The notes beneath the pieces were generated by a model, which was not told the origin of the DNA, ran no database searches, and saw only the letters and a list, made by a program, of their open reading frames with translations. A stretch of 64,000 nt of DNA from S5-327 sp965200975. GTDB lineage: Bacteria; Chloroflexota; Dehalococcoidia; Lucifugimonadales; Australimonadaceae. The stretch is from contig OZ241740.1 in assembly GCA_965200975.1 (NCBI GenBank), positions 496,001 to 560,000 of the forward strand, written 5' to 3'. The translations under genes were made by a program, and so were the position numbers. Positions 53,125-62,273 of the stretch are shown here, piece by piece (position 1 is the first letter of the stretch; every line of letters begins with the position of its first letter).

Positions 53125-55257
53125 ATGACTACGAACCAGATGTGGTGGCCCGATCAGCTGAGCCTGAAGCCGCTTAGACAGAACTCCTCCTTGTCCGACC
53201 CTATGAGCAAGGACTTCAACTACGCGGAAGAGGTCAAGTCCCTCGACGTCGAGGCGCTGAAGCGGGACATCGAACAGGTGATGACGACGTCGCAGGACTG
53301 GTGGCCGGCCGACTACGGGCACTACGGGCCGCTCTTCATCCGAATGACTTGGCACGCCGCGGGCACGTACCGCATCAGCGACGGTCGAGGCGGCGGAGGC
53401 TCCGGCTATCAGCGCTTCGCTCCCCTCAACAGCTGGCCCGACAACGGAAACCTCGACAAGGCCCGCCGCCTCCTCTGGCCGGTCAAGCAGAAGTACGGGC
53501 GGAAGATCTCATGGGCCGACCTCATCATCTTCGCCGGCAACTGCGCGCTCGAGTCCATGGGGTTCAAGACCTTCGGTTTCGCCTTTGGACGCCCGGACGT
53601 CTGGGAGGCTGACGAGACCTACTGGGGCGCCGAGACCACATGGCTGGCGGACGAACGCCACACCGGCGACGGCGAACTGCAGGGCCCCCTCGGAGCCGAC
53701 CACATGGGGCTGATCTACGTGAACCCCGAAGGGCCGAACGGCAACCCCGACCCCGTGCTGGCGGCCAAGTACATCCGCAGCACCTTCAGCCGAATGGCGA
53801 TGAATGATGAGGAGACCATCGCCTTGATCGCCGGCGGGCACACGTTCGGCAAAGCCCACGGCGCTGCTCCCGACGCTGTTCACGTCGGCGCGGAACCCGA
53901 AGGCGCATCTCTCGAAGAGCAGGGCTTTGGCTGGAGGAACAGTTTCGGCAGCGGCAAGGCCGGCGACACCATAACAAGCGGCCTTGAAGGCGCCTGGACC
54001 ACCAACCCCGTGAAGTGGGACAACAACTTCATGGAGAACCTGCATGGCTACGACTGGGAGCTGACCAAGAGCCCCGCCGGCAAGTCCCAGTACACCCCCG
54101 CCAACGCAGCCGCAGTCGCTACTGTCCCCGACGCGCACGACCCCGAAAAGAAGCATGCCCCCATGATGCTCACGACCGACCTCTCGCTGCGGATGGACCC
54201 GGTGTTCGCGCCGATCTCCCAGCGCTTCCTCGAAAACCCCGCAGACCTCGAAGACGCCTTCGCCAGGGCATGGTTCAAACTGCTCCACCGCGACATGGGG
54301 CCCCGCAGTCGCTACGTCGGCCCCCTCGTCCCCGCAGAGCAGCTCATCTGGCAAGACCCTGTCCCCGACGTCGACCACGAACTGATCGGAGAGCAGGACA
54401 TCGCCGACCTTAAGGCCAAAGTCCTCGCCTCCGGACTCTCCGTCTCGCAGCTGGTCTCTACCGCCTGGGCGTCGGCGTCCACCTTCCGCGGCACCGACAA
54501 GCGCGGCGGCGCCAACGGCGCCCGCGTCCGCCTCGCCCCCCAGAAGGACTGGGAAGTGAACAGCCCCGATGCGCTGGCGAGCGCGCTCCAGACGCTCGAA
54601 CAGGTGCAGGCGGAGTTCAACGCGGCGCAGACCGGCGGGAAGCAGGTGTCCCTTGCCGACCTCATCGTCCTCGCCGGGTGCGCAGGAGTCGAGCAGGCCG
54701 CCCGGAACGGCGGACACGACGTGCAAGTCCCCTTCTCGCCCGGACGCACTGACGCGAGGGATGAGTGGACCGACGCGGAGTCGTTCGCTGTCCTCGAACC
54801 CAAGGCCGACGGCTTCCGCAACTACGTGCAGGACGGGCTGGCCGGCTCGGCGGAAAGCCTGCTCGTGGAGCGCGCATGCCTGCTGACGCTGACCGCTCCC
54901 GAGATGACCGCGCTCGTCGGCGGCATGCGCGTTCTCAATGCAAACGCTGGCGGCTCTGCGCAGGGCGTCCTAACGGACAGGCCGGGATCGCTGTCCAACG
55001 ACTTCTTCGTCAACCTCCTCGACATGGACGTCGAGTGGCAAGCCTCCGCGTCCCCCGGCGTCTTCGAAGGGCGCGACCGCGGGACGGGCGAGGTCAAGTG
55101 GACCGGCTCACGGGCTGACCTGGTCTTCGGCTCCAACTCCGAGCTTCGCGCCATCGCCGAAGTCTACGGATGCAAAGACGGCGAACAGGCGTTCGTGAGC
55201 GACTTCGTCGCCGCGTGGAACAAGGTGATGAACCTCGACCGCTACGACCTCGCATAA
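53125..55257 (+). CDS. katG: Catalase-peroxidase
   Basis: Bifunctional haem enzyme that removes hydrogen peroxide; 710 aa. Distal site R73, W76, H77 in FIRMTWHAAGTYR; proximal His 239 in GGHTFGKAHG; and the Trp-Tyr-Met adduct residues W76, Y198 (GLIYVNPEG) and M224 (RMAMNDEE) are all present, so catalase activity is expected. The C-terminal duplicated domain is complete. No signal peptide, so cytoplasmic. Divergent from DUF3501 across 240 bp, which holds no recognisable PerR or Fur box. A terminator follows at 55306-55348. Confidence 0.97.
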   Translation: MTTNQMWWPDQLSLKPLRQNSSLSDPMSKDFNYAEEVKSLDVEALKRDIEQVMTTSQDWWPADYGHYGPLFIRMTWHAAGTYRISDGRGGGGSGYQRFAPLNSWPDNGNLDKARRLLWPVKQKYGRKISWADLIIFAGNCALESMGFKTFGFAFGRPDVWEADETYWGAETTWLADERHTGDGELQGPLGADHMGLIYVNPEGPNGNPDPVLAAKYIRSTFSRMAMNDEETIALIAGGHTFGKAHGAAPDAVHVGAEPEGASLEEQGFGWRNSFGSGKAGDTITSGLEGAWTTNPVKWDNNFMENLHGYDWELTKSPAGKSQYTPANAAAVATVPDAHDPEKKHAPMMLTTDLSLRMDPVFAPISQRFLENPADLEDAFARAWFKLLHRDMGPRSRYVGPLVPAEQLIWQDPVPDVDHELIGEQDIADLKAKVLASGLSVSQLVSTAWASASTFRGTDKRGGANGARVRLAPQKDWEVNSPDALASALQTLEQVQAEFNAAQTGGKQVSLADLIVLAGCAGVEQAARNGGHDVQVPFSPGRTDARDEWTDAESFAVLEPKADGFRNYVQDGLAGSAESLLVERACLLTLTAPEMTALVGGMRVLNANAGGSAQGVLTDRPGSLSNDFFVNLLDMDVEWQASASPGVFEGRDRGTGEVKWTGSRADLVFGSNSELRAIAEVYGCKDGEQAFVSDFVAAWNKVMNLDRYDLA

Positions 55258-55305
55258 GCCCGCCGACCGATAACCCCGAGCGTCCTCTGCAAGACGCCCG
55301 GCAGC

Positions 55306-55348
55306 AAAGGCCTCCTTCTCCAGGTTTCATCCGGAGACGGAGGCCTTT
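55306..55348 (+). terminator. Terminator of katG
   Basis: AAAGGCCTCC (55306-55315) pairs with GGAGGCCTTT (55339-55348), with a further TCTCC/GGAGA inside; followed by CATTA. Confidence 0.7.
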
Positions 55349-55401
55349 CATTACCGGCCTCTCTGCCACAACACAGGGCCGTGGGCGAACGCCCCGCAAA
55401 A

Positions 55402-55445
55402 TTCCCAGGGGGTCTGGGGGAGCGGATGCTCTCCCAGTTTCCGGC
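55402..55445 (+). repeat. Dispersed hairpin repeat, copy 12
   Basis: TTCCCAGGGGGTCTGGGGGAGCG then GATGCTCTCCCAGTTTCCGG, identical in core to the 25.5-kb array units; between the two convergent terminators of katG and rubrerythrin. Confidence 0.85.
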
Positions 55446-55492
55446 GAACGAAGAGGCCCGGGAAAGCAGGAGCGTTCGGCGCGCCAACGAAA

Positions 55493-55524
55493 GCGCCCTC
55501 CGACGCATCGACGCCGGAGGGCGC
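55493..55524 (-). terminator. Terminator of the rubrerythrin gene
   Basis: GCGCCCTCCG (55493-55502) with CGGAGGGCGC (55515-55524), 12-nt loop; read on the minus strand it is followed by TTTCGTT. Confidence 0.7.
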
Positions 55525-55553
55525 ACTACTGGTCCGTTGCCGCGACGCGCCGG

Positions 55554-55976
55554 CTAGCGGTTGAGCTTATCGAGGCCCTCGGTGAAGCGGCCCGCGTGGG
55601 AGCGCTCCGCGCGCGCCAGCGTCTCGAACCACTCCGCCAGCTCGTCGAATCCCTCGTCGCGGGCCGTCCGCGCGAAACCGGGATAAACGTCCGAATACGC
55701 GTGCGTCTCTCCTGCGACCGCAGCCTTCAGGTTCGCTTCGGTATTGCCGATAGGCTCGCCGGTCACCGGATCCCCGATCTCCCGCAAAAAATCCAGATGC
55801 CCGAACGCGTGCCCCGTCTCCGCCTCGGAGATGTCGCGGAAAAGCCCGCCTATTTCGGGAAAGCCCTCGATGTCGGCGCGGCGAGCGAAGTACAGATACC
55901 GCCTGTTCGCCTGCGCCTCGCCGGCGAACGCCGCCTTCAGGTTCGCTTCGCTCTGGGTGCCTGACAGTCCTGCCAT
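55554..55976 (-). CDS. Short rubrerythrin lacking the rubredoxin domain
   Basis: A 140-aa di-iron ferritin-like protein, probably a peroxide reductase. Two four-helix half motifs provide the iron ligands: FAGEAQANRRYLYFARRA with AETGHAFGH, and VAGETHAYSDVY with RAERSHAGRF. The C-terminal CxxC rubredoxin-like electron-transfer domain of classical rubrerythrin is missing, so it needs another reductant. SD GAGGAGG lies just upstream of the ATG. With katG and DUF3501 it makes a small oxidative-stress group. Confidence 0.88.
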   Translation of the reverse strand: MAGLSGTQSEANLKAAFAGEAQANRRYLYFARRADIEGFPEIGGLFRDISEAETGHAFGHLDFLREIGDPVTGEPIGNTEANLKAAVAGETHAYSDVYPGFARTARDEGFDELAEWFETLARAERSHAGRFTEGLDKLNR

Positions 55977-56153
55977 ATTGCGCTCCTCCTCGCTCCGTGC
56001 TTGCTTTCGTCTGTCGGACGCCGCATTTCGGTCAGGCGGCGCCCGGCGCGCTGGGCGTTCCCGCGGGAACGGCGTTTCGATTCGCTGTCCAGGCGAACGA
56101 GCGCCGCGTAGGGCGACCGTAGCCGGCCCTGCGTTCAGAGCCCAGTGGCGCGC

Positions 56154-57317
56154 CTAGTAGATGTGCTGCTTGCGTATCTCCTCTAGCGAAAACCTGACGC
56201 CGCCCCATGTAACGCCATGACGCAGAGAGACGATCATCGAGCGCCAGGTTGCGTACTCTATCATCAGAATGCCTATGGGCAGGAGCAGTCCGCGCCACCA
56301 CGGCATCGAGGGATTGCGCAGCGTCATTCCGATGCCTAGCGCCAAAATCAGTGCGATACAGACGCCGAAGATCCCCCGCGCCCACCCGTCGGCGACGAAC
56401 GCCATGAAGAACGGGAGGATTGCCAGCCAAGTGGTGAGCACGCTCTTGAGTATGACTTGGGCGATGCTGTAGTTGAAGTTCGCGAACGTATTCTTCTCGA
56501 GCCCGCCGATCATCCCTCTGGCTGATCCGTACCACTTGAACGTGATCATCCCCTCCGCAACGATGATGTCCGACCGCAGCCCCGAGCGTTTGACGAGCCT
56601 GCCGAACTGGGTGTCTTCGGCAGGAGAGATCGCAATCCGTTGGTGTCCGCCAATGGCGCGGTACGCGTCGGCGCGCACCAGTATGAACGGCCCTATAGCG
56701 AACGCCACGGAGCTGTTGGGGTCGCGGATCTTCCAGGGGCGGGCGAGAAATATCGCGTTGAACGCTGTTCCCATGAGCGCCGTCTGGGCTCCCAGCCCCT
56801 GCGCGGTGAAGCGCGGCGAAGCAGTCAAGTGGTCCAGCTCTTCCCGCAAGAGGTAGCGAACGCTCCTGATAAGCGAGGGAGGAGCGAACTCGGTATCGGC
56901 GTCTGTGAAAAGCAGCAACTCCCCTGTGGCCATCTCCGCCGCACGGAAGGCGGCGTGTGATTTGCCGTACCACCCGGGCGGGAGTTCGGTTACGTGGAGC
57001 GCTCGTATGCGGCCATCTTCTGCGCTGAGACGGTCTACGATCTCGCCGGTTCCGTCGGTTGAACGATCGTCCACCGCGATGATTTCGTAGTCGGGATAAT
57101 CGAGCCGGAGCATCGAGCGGAGCGAATCTTCCAGGTCGCGCTCTTCATTCCTCGCAGTAACGATGATGGAGACGCGAGGCGCCGGCCCGTCGCCGGGCAA
57201 CTGCTCCTCGATGTTTTCCATGAGGGGGATGGTTTTCACAGTCCGCGCGACTATGACGAACGGGAAGAGAAGCGCGCCGAGCGTGCAGACAGCCACAGCA
57301 AACAGGAACGGTTCCAC
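56154..57317 (-). CDS. Membrane-bound family 2 glycosyltransferase
   Basis: A 387-aa inverting GT-A glycosyltransferase. An N-terminal membrane helix (~3-25), the nucleotide-sugar domain with VSIIVTARNEERDLEDSL, VDDRSTDGTG, FTDADTEF, and EDTQFGRLVK (the ED base and Q/R-type motif), then three or four C-terminal helices. The order resembles carotenoid/hopanoid-type or CrtQ-like glycosyltransferases; substrate uncertain. GTG 57317 is chosen for the GGGAGA eight bases upstream. Confidence 0.82.
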   Translation of the reverse strand: MEPFLFAVAVCTLGALLFPFVIVARTVKTIPLMENIEEQLPGDGPAPRVSIIVTARNEERDLEDSLRSMLRLDYPDYEIIAVDDRSTDGTGEIVDRLSAEDGRIRALHVTELPPGWYGKSHAAFRAAEMATGELLLFTDADTEFAPPSLIRSVRYLLREELDHLTASPRFTAQGLGAQTALMGTAFNAIFLARPWKIRDPNSSVAFAIGPFILVRADAYRAIGGHQRIAISPAEDTQFGRLVKRSGLRSDIIVAEGMITFKWYGSARGMIGGLEKNTFANFNYSIAQVILKSVLTTWLAILPFFMAFVADGWARGIFGVCIALILALGIGMTLRNPSMPWWRGLLLPIGILMIEYATWRSMIVSLRHGVTWGGVRFSLEEIRKQHIY

Positions 57318-57484
57318 ACGTAGTCTCCCACCCGGAAGGGATGCTCGACCCCGCGAAGGGCCGGGTAATGGTATCACGGCGAGACCAGACGGCTCGGCGT
57401 ACCCCTGCGCGCGCGAATCGTTCAGAGGTCGCGCCCTCGCCCTGCCGCTCCCAGCAGCGCCCTGCCATCGACTCCGGGCAGGCG

Positions 57485-58186
57485 CTACGCGTACCTTGCC
57501 GACGCCTCGGCGACGTCCTTTGCCGACTCTATCGACTTCCAGTACGCGCCGCTGCGGAACGCCGCAAGCTTACCCTCCGCGGCAAGCGCGGGAAACGTTG
57601 TCGTCTCGTGGTCGCCCTGCTCGGGGAAGCGCAAGATGGCCTCTCGTGAGAGCAGGTAGACCCCCGCGTTAATCCACAAGTCCAACGGAGGCTTCTCGAC
57701 GAACCCTGTCACGAGGTCGGCGTCCGTCTCGACGACGCCGTACGGGCTGACCATCCGCGTGAGCATCAGCGTCGCCAGCGCGCCTGCAGACTCGTGAACG
57801 CGCAGCAGGTCGTCGAGCGGCTGGTCGGTCAGCACGTCGCCGTTCGTCGCCGCCACGAGCGGATCGGAGAGGCCGGCCTGAACGTAGCCGTTGCGGAAGG
57901 CGCCGCCCCGCCCCAGCGGCGACTCCTCGGGAATGCAGGACACCTCGAGGCCCTCTACCCGGGGCTGCGCGAAGTGAACGGCGACGACCTCGTGCAAGTA
58001 CCCGGTGAGGAGCAGCGCGCGCTCGACTCCGTTGTCGCGGAGCCACCTCAATTGCCGTTCGAGAATAGGCGCGCCGGCGACCGGGACCATCGGCTTGGGC
58101 CGGTCGTCGGTGAGCGGGCGTAGGCGCTCGCCTCTCCCCCCGGCGAGAACGAGCGCAGTTCGCGGTCGGTAGGCCGAAATCGTCAC
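57485..58186 (-). CDS. Sugar-1-phosphate nucleotidyltransferase
   Basis: A 233-aa NTP-transferase of the RmlA/GMP-type family that activates a sugar phosphate. N-terminal LVLAGGRGERLRPLTDDRPK with PMVPVAG, then GRGGAFRNG, NGDVLTD, and EKPPLDLWINAGVYLLS. It lacks the hexapeptide acyltransferase domain of GlmU-type proteins. GTG 58186 is six bases after a TACACT on the minus strand, suggesting a leaderless mRNA. Probably supplies a glycosyltransferase nearby. Confidence 0.85.
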   Translation of the reverse strand: MTISAYRPRTALVLAGGRGERLRPLTDDRPKPMVPVAGAPILERQLRWLRDNGVERALLLTGYLHEVVAVHFAQPRVEGLEVSCIPEESPLGRGGAFRNGYVQAGLSDPLVAATNGDVLTDQPLDDLLRVHESAGALATLMLTRMVSPYGVVETDADLVTGFVEKPPLDLWINAGVYLLSREAILRFPEQGDHETTTFPALAAEGKLAAFRSGAYWKSIESAKDVAEASARYA

Positions 58187-58192
58187 GCGGGG

Positions 58193-58198
58193 AGTGTA
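58193..58198 (-). promoter_or_regulatory. -10 box of the nucleotidyltransferase gene, leaderless-type
   Basis: TACACT on the minus strand ending exactly 6 nt before the GTG start at 58186. Confidence 0.4.
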
Positions 58199-58305
58199 TG
58201 CCGGAAGCTATCTGCGGGTAAATGGCGCGGGCGAGCGTTGCCTTGCCCGTGCAGCCGTTCCTATACTCGTAGAGCGTCGCTGCGCCGCCGGCGCCTCCGC
58301 CAGTA

Positions 58306-59058
58306 ATGACATCCCAAGCGACTCCTCTGCTGTCGGTCATCCTGCCGACCTATAACGAGCGGGAGAACGTCGCCGTGCTCGTGCCGCGCGTGTTCGACGC
58401 GCTGTACGGCGTCCCTTGCGAAATCGTAGTCGTCGACGACGGCAGCCCGGACGGCACCGCGGAGGCGGTGCGCGAGATGGGAGCTGCGGACGCCCGCGTT
58501 CGGCTCGTGGAGCGCGCAGGCAAGGCCGGCCTGTCGAGCGCAGTGTTCGCAGGGGCTGCTGTTGCGCAAGGGGAGTTCACCGCAATCCTCGACTCCGATC
58601 TGTCGCACGACCCGGAAGAGCTGCCGGGGATGCTGGCGAAGGCTGAGGAGGGCTACGACGTGGTGGTGGGGTCGCGGTTCGTCCCGGGGGCGGACTTCGA
58701 CGGACAGCCGATGTCGCGGAGGCTCATCAGCCTTGCAGCGAATCTGGGCGTTCGGGCGCTGCTCCGGATGCCGCAGCGGGATGTGCTGACAGGCTACGCG
58801 CTCTGCCGCCGCGAAGTGATCACCGGGATGCCGACGCGCTACTCCGCGCCAGGGTTCAAGTGGCTGCTGGAGGCGCTGGCGACCCAGCGGGGGCTGCGCG
58901 TGTGCGAGTGGCCGGTAGTGTTCCATAACCGGCATGCAGGCTCCTCGAAAGCAGGAATGGGCGAGGTCGTCGCGCTGGCCGGTCTCTGCGCCCGCACCCT
59001 CGCCTGGCAGGCGCGACGCAAGGCCAAAGCGAAACAGGGCAGGAAGCGGAGTCGATAG
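58306..59058 (+). CDS. Polyprenol monophosphomannose synthase-like glycosyltransferase
   Basis: A 250-aa GT2 enzyme of the DPM1 type, which loads a sugar on polyprenyl phosphate at the cytoplasmic membrane face. LSVILPTYNERENVAVLVPR, VVDDGSPDGTAEAV, AILDSDLSHDPEELPGM and VVGSRFVPGADFDG are typical. No C-terminal membrane segment; it ends in a basic KAKAKQGRKRSR tail suited to membrane surfaces. A TATACT at 58262-58267 is a possible promoter with a ~32-nt leader. Confidence 0.88.
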   Translation: MTSQATPLLSVILPTYNERENVAVLVPRVFDALYGVPCEIVVVDDGSPDGTAEAVREMGAADARVRLVERAGKAGLSSAVFAGAAVAQGEFTAILDSDLSHDPEELPGMLAKAEEGYDVVVGSRFVPGADFDGQPMSRRLISLAANLGVRALLRMPQRDVLTGYALCRREVITGMPTRYSAPGFKWLLEALATQRGLRVCEWPVVFHNRHAGSSKAGMGEVVALAGLCARTLAWQARRKAKAKQGRKRSR

Positions 59059-59155
59059 CAGCCCTAGGCGGAAGGGCTGCCCTGGGCGCGCGCCTGGTCT
59101 CCGGAGTCTCGCTGCGGTCAACGCCCAAGCGCCGCGGACGGGCTGGCCGGCCTTC

Positions 59156-59866
59156 CTATCTCCTGACCCTGCGCTTGATTCGCAGCGTCGACAGCAGCGT
59201 CGCAGGAACGTCGCGCCATGCCTGCACCTTGGAGCCCTCGGCGATGTGCTGCCAGTGGACGGGGATCTCCGCCACCGAAAGCCCGAGGCGCCGCGCGTGG
59301 GCGAGCACGTCGAGGTCGAACGCCCATCCGTGCTCGCGGATGCTCGGAGCGATGGCCCTCCACGCCTCGGCGCGGAACGCTTTCGCGCCGCACTGCGTGT
59401 CGGAGTACGGCAACTGCAGGTAGCGGCGCACCCACAATCGCGAGCCGAGGCTGATGATGTGCCGCAGCAGCGGCTGAGCCCCGTCCGTCCGCACTCCCCT
59501 GAAACGGTCGGCGATGGCGATGCTGTAGTCGTGGAGCGCCTCTATCAGGCGAACAGTCTCTTTCGCGCGCACCATGTTGTCGGCGTCAACGTACGCCAGC
59601 AGCCGCCCGTCCGCGAGATCGAGCCCCTTGTGAATGGCTCCGCCCTTGCCGAGACGCTCCTGGAACTCGACGATTCGCAGCTCGCGCATCCCCGCGGCGA
59701 CGCTATCGACGACGGCGCGGGTGTTGTCGCGGCAGCCGTTGAGAACGACGAGCAGTTCGAAGCTGGGCGTACGGGACGCGCGGAAAACAGCCGCGTACTC
59801 CTCTAGCGTGGGACGAATGCGGTCCTGCTCGTTGTAGGCAGGGATGATGATGGTGAGATCTGCCAT
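59156..59866 (-). CDS. Dolichyl-phosphate glucosyltransferase-like GT2 enzyme
   Basis: A 236-aa GT-A transferase resembling ALG5: LTIIIPAYNEQDRIRPTLEE, KGGAIHKGLDLADGRLLAYV with the DAD metal motif, SDTQCGAKAFRAEAWRAI, and a basic C-terminus. Co-transcribed with pcrA, whose stop is 9 nt upstream. Together with the DPM1-like and nucleotidyltransferase genes it suggests lipid-linked sugar donors for envelope glycans. Confidence 0.85.
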   Translation of the reverse strand: MADLTIIIPAYNEQDRIRPTLEEYAAVFRASRTPSFELLVVLNGCRDNTRAVVDSVAAGMRELRIVEFQERLGKGGAIHKGLDLADGRLLAYVDADNMVRAKETVRLIEALHDYSIAIADRFRGVRTDGAQPLLRHIISLGSRLWVRRYLQLPYSDTQCGAKAFRAEAWRAIAPSIREHGWAFDLDVLAHARRLGLSVAEIPVHWQHIAEGSKVQAWRDVPATLLSTLRIKRRVRR

Positions 59867-59875
59867 GCGTCCGAC

Positions 59876-62164
59876 CTACGACCTCTCAAGCTTCCCGTAG
59901 CTGTGCAGAAGCCGGCGGACTCCGGCCCCGTTCTGAAAGGCCACAGTCACTTCGTAGTCGCCGGCCCGCGGCTCGCAGCTAACGACGATCCCCCGCCCAA
60001 ACGAGGCGTGCGTCACTTTGTTGCCGGGAGCAAACGGGGGCGTTAGTCCGTCCTCGCTGTTCCCGTTGCTCCCGAGCAGAGAATCGGCGCCGCCTCGTCG
60101 CCAGGCGGAAGGCCCCGCGTCGCTGCTCGCTTGGCGGGAGAAAAGACTCGAAGAGCCGTACTGCGGACGCGAGGGAGTTTGCGCGTAGGAAGCGCGTCCG
60201 CCGCCGGCCGGTCGGCGGTCCGGCGTCGCGGTGAGGCTGAACGGCACGTCCCGCAGAAAGCGCGATGCGCCGAGCGGCGGCCCGTTCCGCATAACGCGTC
60301 TCACTGCGCGTAAGAGATAAAGCCGTCTCTTTGCCCGCGTCATGCCCACGTATGCAAGACGCCGCTCCTCTTCGATCTCCTTGTCCGAGTCCATCGAACG
60401 CGAGTGAGGGAGCAGCCCTTCCTCCATCCCGGTTATGAAGACGACCGGATACTCGAGTCCCTTGATCTGATGGAGCGTGATGAGCGTCAGATAGTCCTGC
60501 TCCTCGTCGACGAGGTCGTCCTGGGGCGAGGAGAGAGCGACGCTCTCGATGAATTCGGGCAGGCTGTCGATCGCCGGCCCGTCGAACTCGCCGGTTACGC
60601 CGCGCAGCTCGCGGATGTTGTCGAGGCGCTCCTCCGAGTCGCGCTCATCGTCGGACTCGATGAGGGAGCGGTGGTAGCCGGAGCGCTCCATCACCGCGTC
60701 GATGAGATCGGGCAGCCCAAGGCTGGCCGCGTCCTTGCGCAGGCCTGCAATCAATCGAAAGAAGCCGGTTAGCTGACGCTGCTGACGCGCGTTGAACGGC
60801 GAATAGGCGCCGCCGTCCTGGGCGAGAGCCTCCAGCGCTTCGTATGGAGTCATCTCCCGGGACTCGGCCCATGCGAGAAGGTCGGCCAGGGTGCGCTGTC
60901 CAATGCCCCGCGCGGGCGTGTTGATGACGCGGCCCAGGCTCACCTCGTCGTTCGGCACCTGAACGAGGCGCAGATAGGCGACGACATCCTTGATCTCCTT
61001 CCGCTGGTAGAAGCGGATGCCGCCGATGATTCTGTACGGTATGCCGGAGCGGATGCACACGTCTTCCAGCGCGCGGGACTGGGCGTTGATGCGGTACGTC
61101 ACGACGCAGTCCCGCAGCGCAGTCCCTTCCTCGCGCACGAGACGCGTCGCCTCCGCGACGACGAACTGCGCCTCCTCTTCCTCGTTGTACGTCTCCGCGA
61201 CGCAGATCTGATCGCCGCTGGGGTTGTCGGTGTCGAGAGGGTTGTCGATACGCTGGCGGTTGCGGCGAATCACGCTCTGCGCGGCTTCCAGGATGGTCTT
61301 CGTCGAACGGTAGTTCGTGGAGAGCCGGACGACTTTGGCGCTGGGGAAATCCTTTTGGAACGAGAGGATGTTCCGGATATCCGCGTTGCGCCATGAGTAG
61401 ATCGACTGGTCAGGGTCGCCGACTACGGCGAGATTGCGGCGTTCCCCGGCAAGCTGGCGGGTTATCTCATACTGCGCGACATTCGTGTCCTGAAACTCGT
61501 CGATCATCAGATGGACGTACCGATCCTGGTAGCGTTCGAGCGTGCGCGGAGAATCGCGGAACAGCTGCACAGCCCGCAGGAGAAGGTCGTCGAAATCGAG
61601 GCCGTGATTGCGGTCGAGCAGGTTCTGGTATTCGCGGTAGACGCGGCGGACGATGTCGTCGTAGGAGCCCGCGCCGGCGTCGTTCAGCCCTTCCGGCCCC
61701 AGAAGCTGCGACTTCGCTGCGCTGATGGCCGACAGGATGCCGCGAGGCGGGAAGCGTTTGGGGTCGAGCGCCGCCCGCTCGAGGGCTTGCTTGACGACCC
61801 CGATCTGGTCGTCGTCGTCCATAATCACGAAGTCGCGCGGAATGCCGATAGCCTCCCCGTCGCGCCGGAGAATGCGCGCGCACAAGGCGTGAAAAGTGCT
61901 CGCTGAGAGGCGGTTGGAGCTGCCGCCCAACAGATGGTCGATGCGGGCGCGCATCTCGCGGGCCGCGCGATTGGTGAAGGTCACCGCGGCAATGCGCTGA
62001 GGCCCCACTCCGACATGCCGCACAAGATAGGCGATACGGTGAGTGATCACCCGGGTCTTCCCCGACCCCGGGCCGGCGACGATAAGCAGCGGGCCGTCGA
62101 CATGCTGAACGGCTGCACGCTGCGAGGGGTTCAGATCCTTGAGAAGCGCCTCGTCCCGGGCCAT
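59876..62164 (-). CDS. pcrA: ATP-dependent DNA helicase PcrA/UvrD
   Basis: Superfamily 1A 3'-5' helicase for nucleotide-excision and recombination control; 762 aa. Motifs: Q-motif LNPSQRAAVQHVDGPLLIVA, Walker A AGPGSGKT, Ia TFTNRAAREMRARI, II DEFQDTN, III GDPDQSIYSWRNAD, IV LSTNYRSTK, V TLHQIKGLEYPVVFITGMEE, VI YVGMTRAKRRLYL. The C-terminal Tudor-like domain ends in NKVTHASFGRGIVV. TATAAT eight bases before the ATG suggests leaderless expression. Confidence 0.97.
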   Translation of the reverse strand: MARDEALLKDLNPSQRAAVQHVDGPLLIVAGPGSGKTRVITHRIAYLVRHVGVGPQRIAAVTFTNRAAREMRARIDHLLGGSSNRLSASTFHALCARILRRDGEAIGIPRDFVIMDDDDQIGVVKQALERAALDPKRFPPRGILSAISAAKSQLLGPEGLNDAGAGSYDDIVRRVYREYQNLLDRNHGLDFDDLLLRAVQLFRDSPRTLERYQDRYVHLMIDEFQDTNVAQYEITRQLAGERRNLAVVGDPDQSIYSWRNADIRNILSFQKDFPSAKVVRLSTNYRSTKTILEAAQSVIRRNRQRIDNPLDTDNPSGDQICVAETYNEEEEAQFVVAEATRLVREEGTALRDCVVTYRINAQSRALEDVCIRSGIPYRIIGGIRFYQRKEIKDVVAYLRLVQVPNDEVSLGRVINTPARGIGQRTLADLLAWAESREMTPYEALEALAQDGGAYSPFNARQQRQLTGFFRLIAGLRKDAASLGLPDLIDAVMERSGYHRSLIESDDERDSEERLDNIRELRGVTGEFDGPAIDSLPEFIESVALSSPQDDLVDEEQDYLTLITLHQIKGLEYPVVFITGMEEGLLPHSRSMDSDKEIEEERRLAYVGMTRAKRRLYLLRAVRRVMRNGPPLGASRFLRDVPFSLTATPDRRPAGGGRASYAQTPSRPQYGSSSLFSRQASSDAGPSAWRRGGADSLLGSNGNSEDGLTPPFAPGNKVTHASFGRGIVVSCEPRAGDYEVTVAFQNGAGVRRLLHSYGKLERS

Positions 62165-62172
62165 ATACGGGG

Positions 62173-62178
62173 ATTATA
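62173..62178 (-). promoter_or_regulatory. -10 box of pcrA, leaderless-type
   Basis: Perfect TATAAT on the minus strand, ending 8 nt before the pcrA ATG; no SD in between. Confidence 0.55.
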
Positions 62179-62273
62179 GTCGCTTCCCGGCGCGCCGGTT
62201 GCCGGCAGACAAAGAGGGCGCCTGCTCAATGCTCAATCGGAATGGATGAGGGGGCTGGGGAGCGGCGCCTCGG

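Noticed and set aside
55170..55964. 264-codon plus-strand frame across the katG end and rubrerythrin
   Set aside because: Crosses two terminators and a hairpin repeat, antisense to rubrerythrin.
62221..62273. Another copy of the hairpin repeat (GATGAGGGGGCTGGGGAGCG)
   Set aside because: Only the left part resembles the element; the right arm is missing, so it is not counted.
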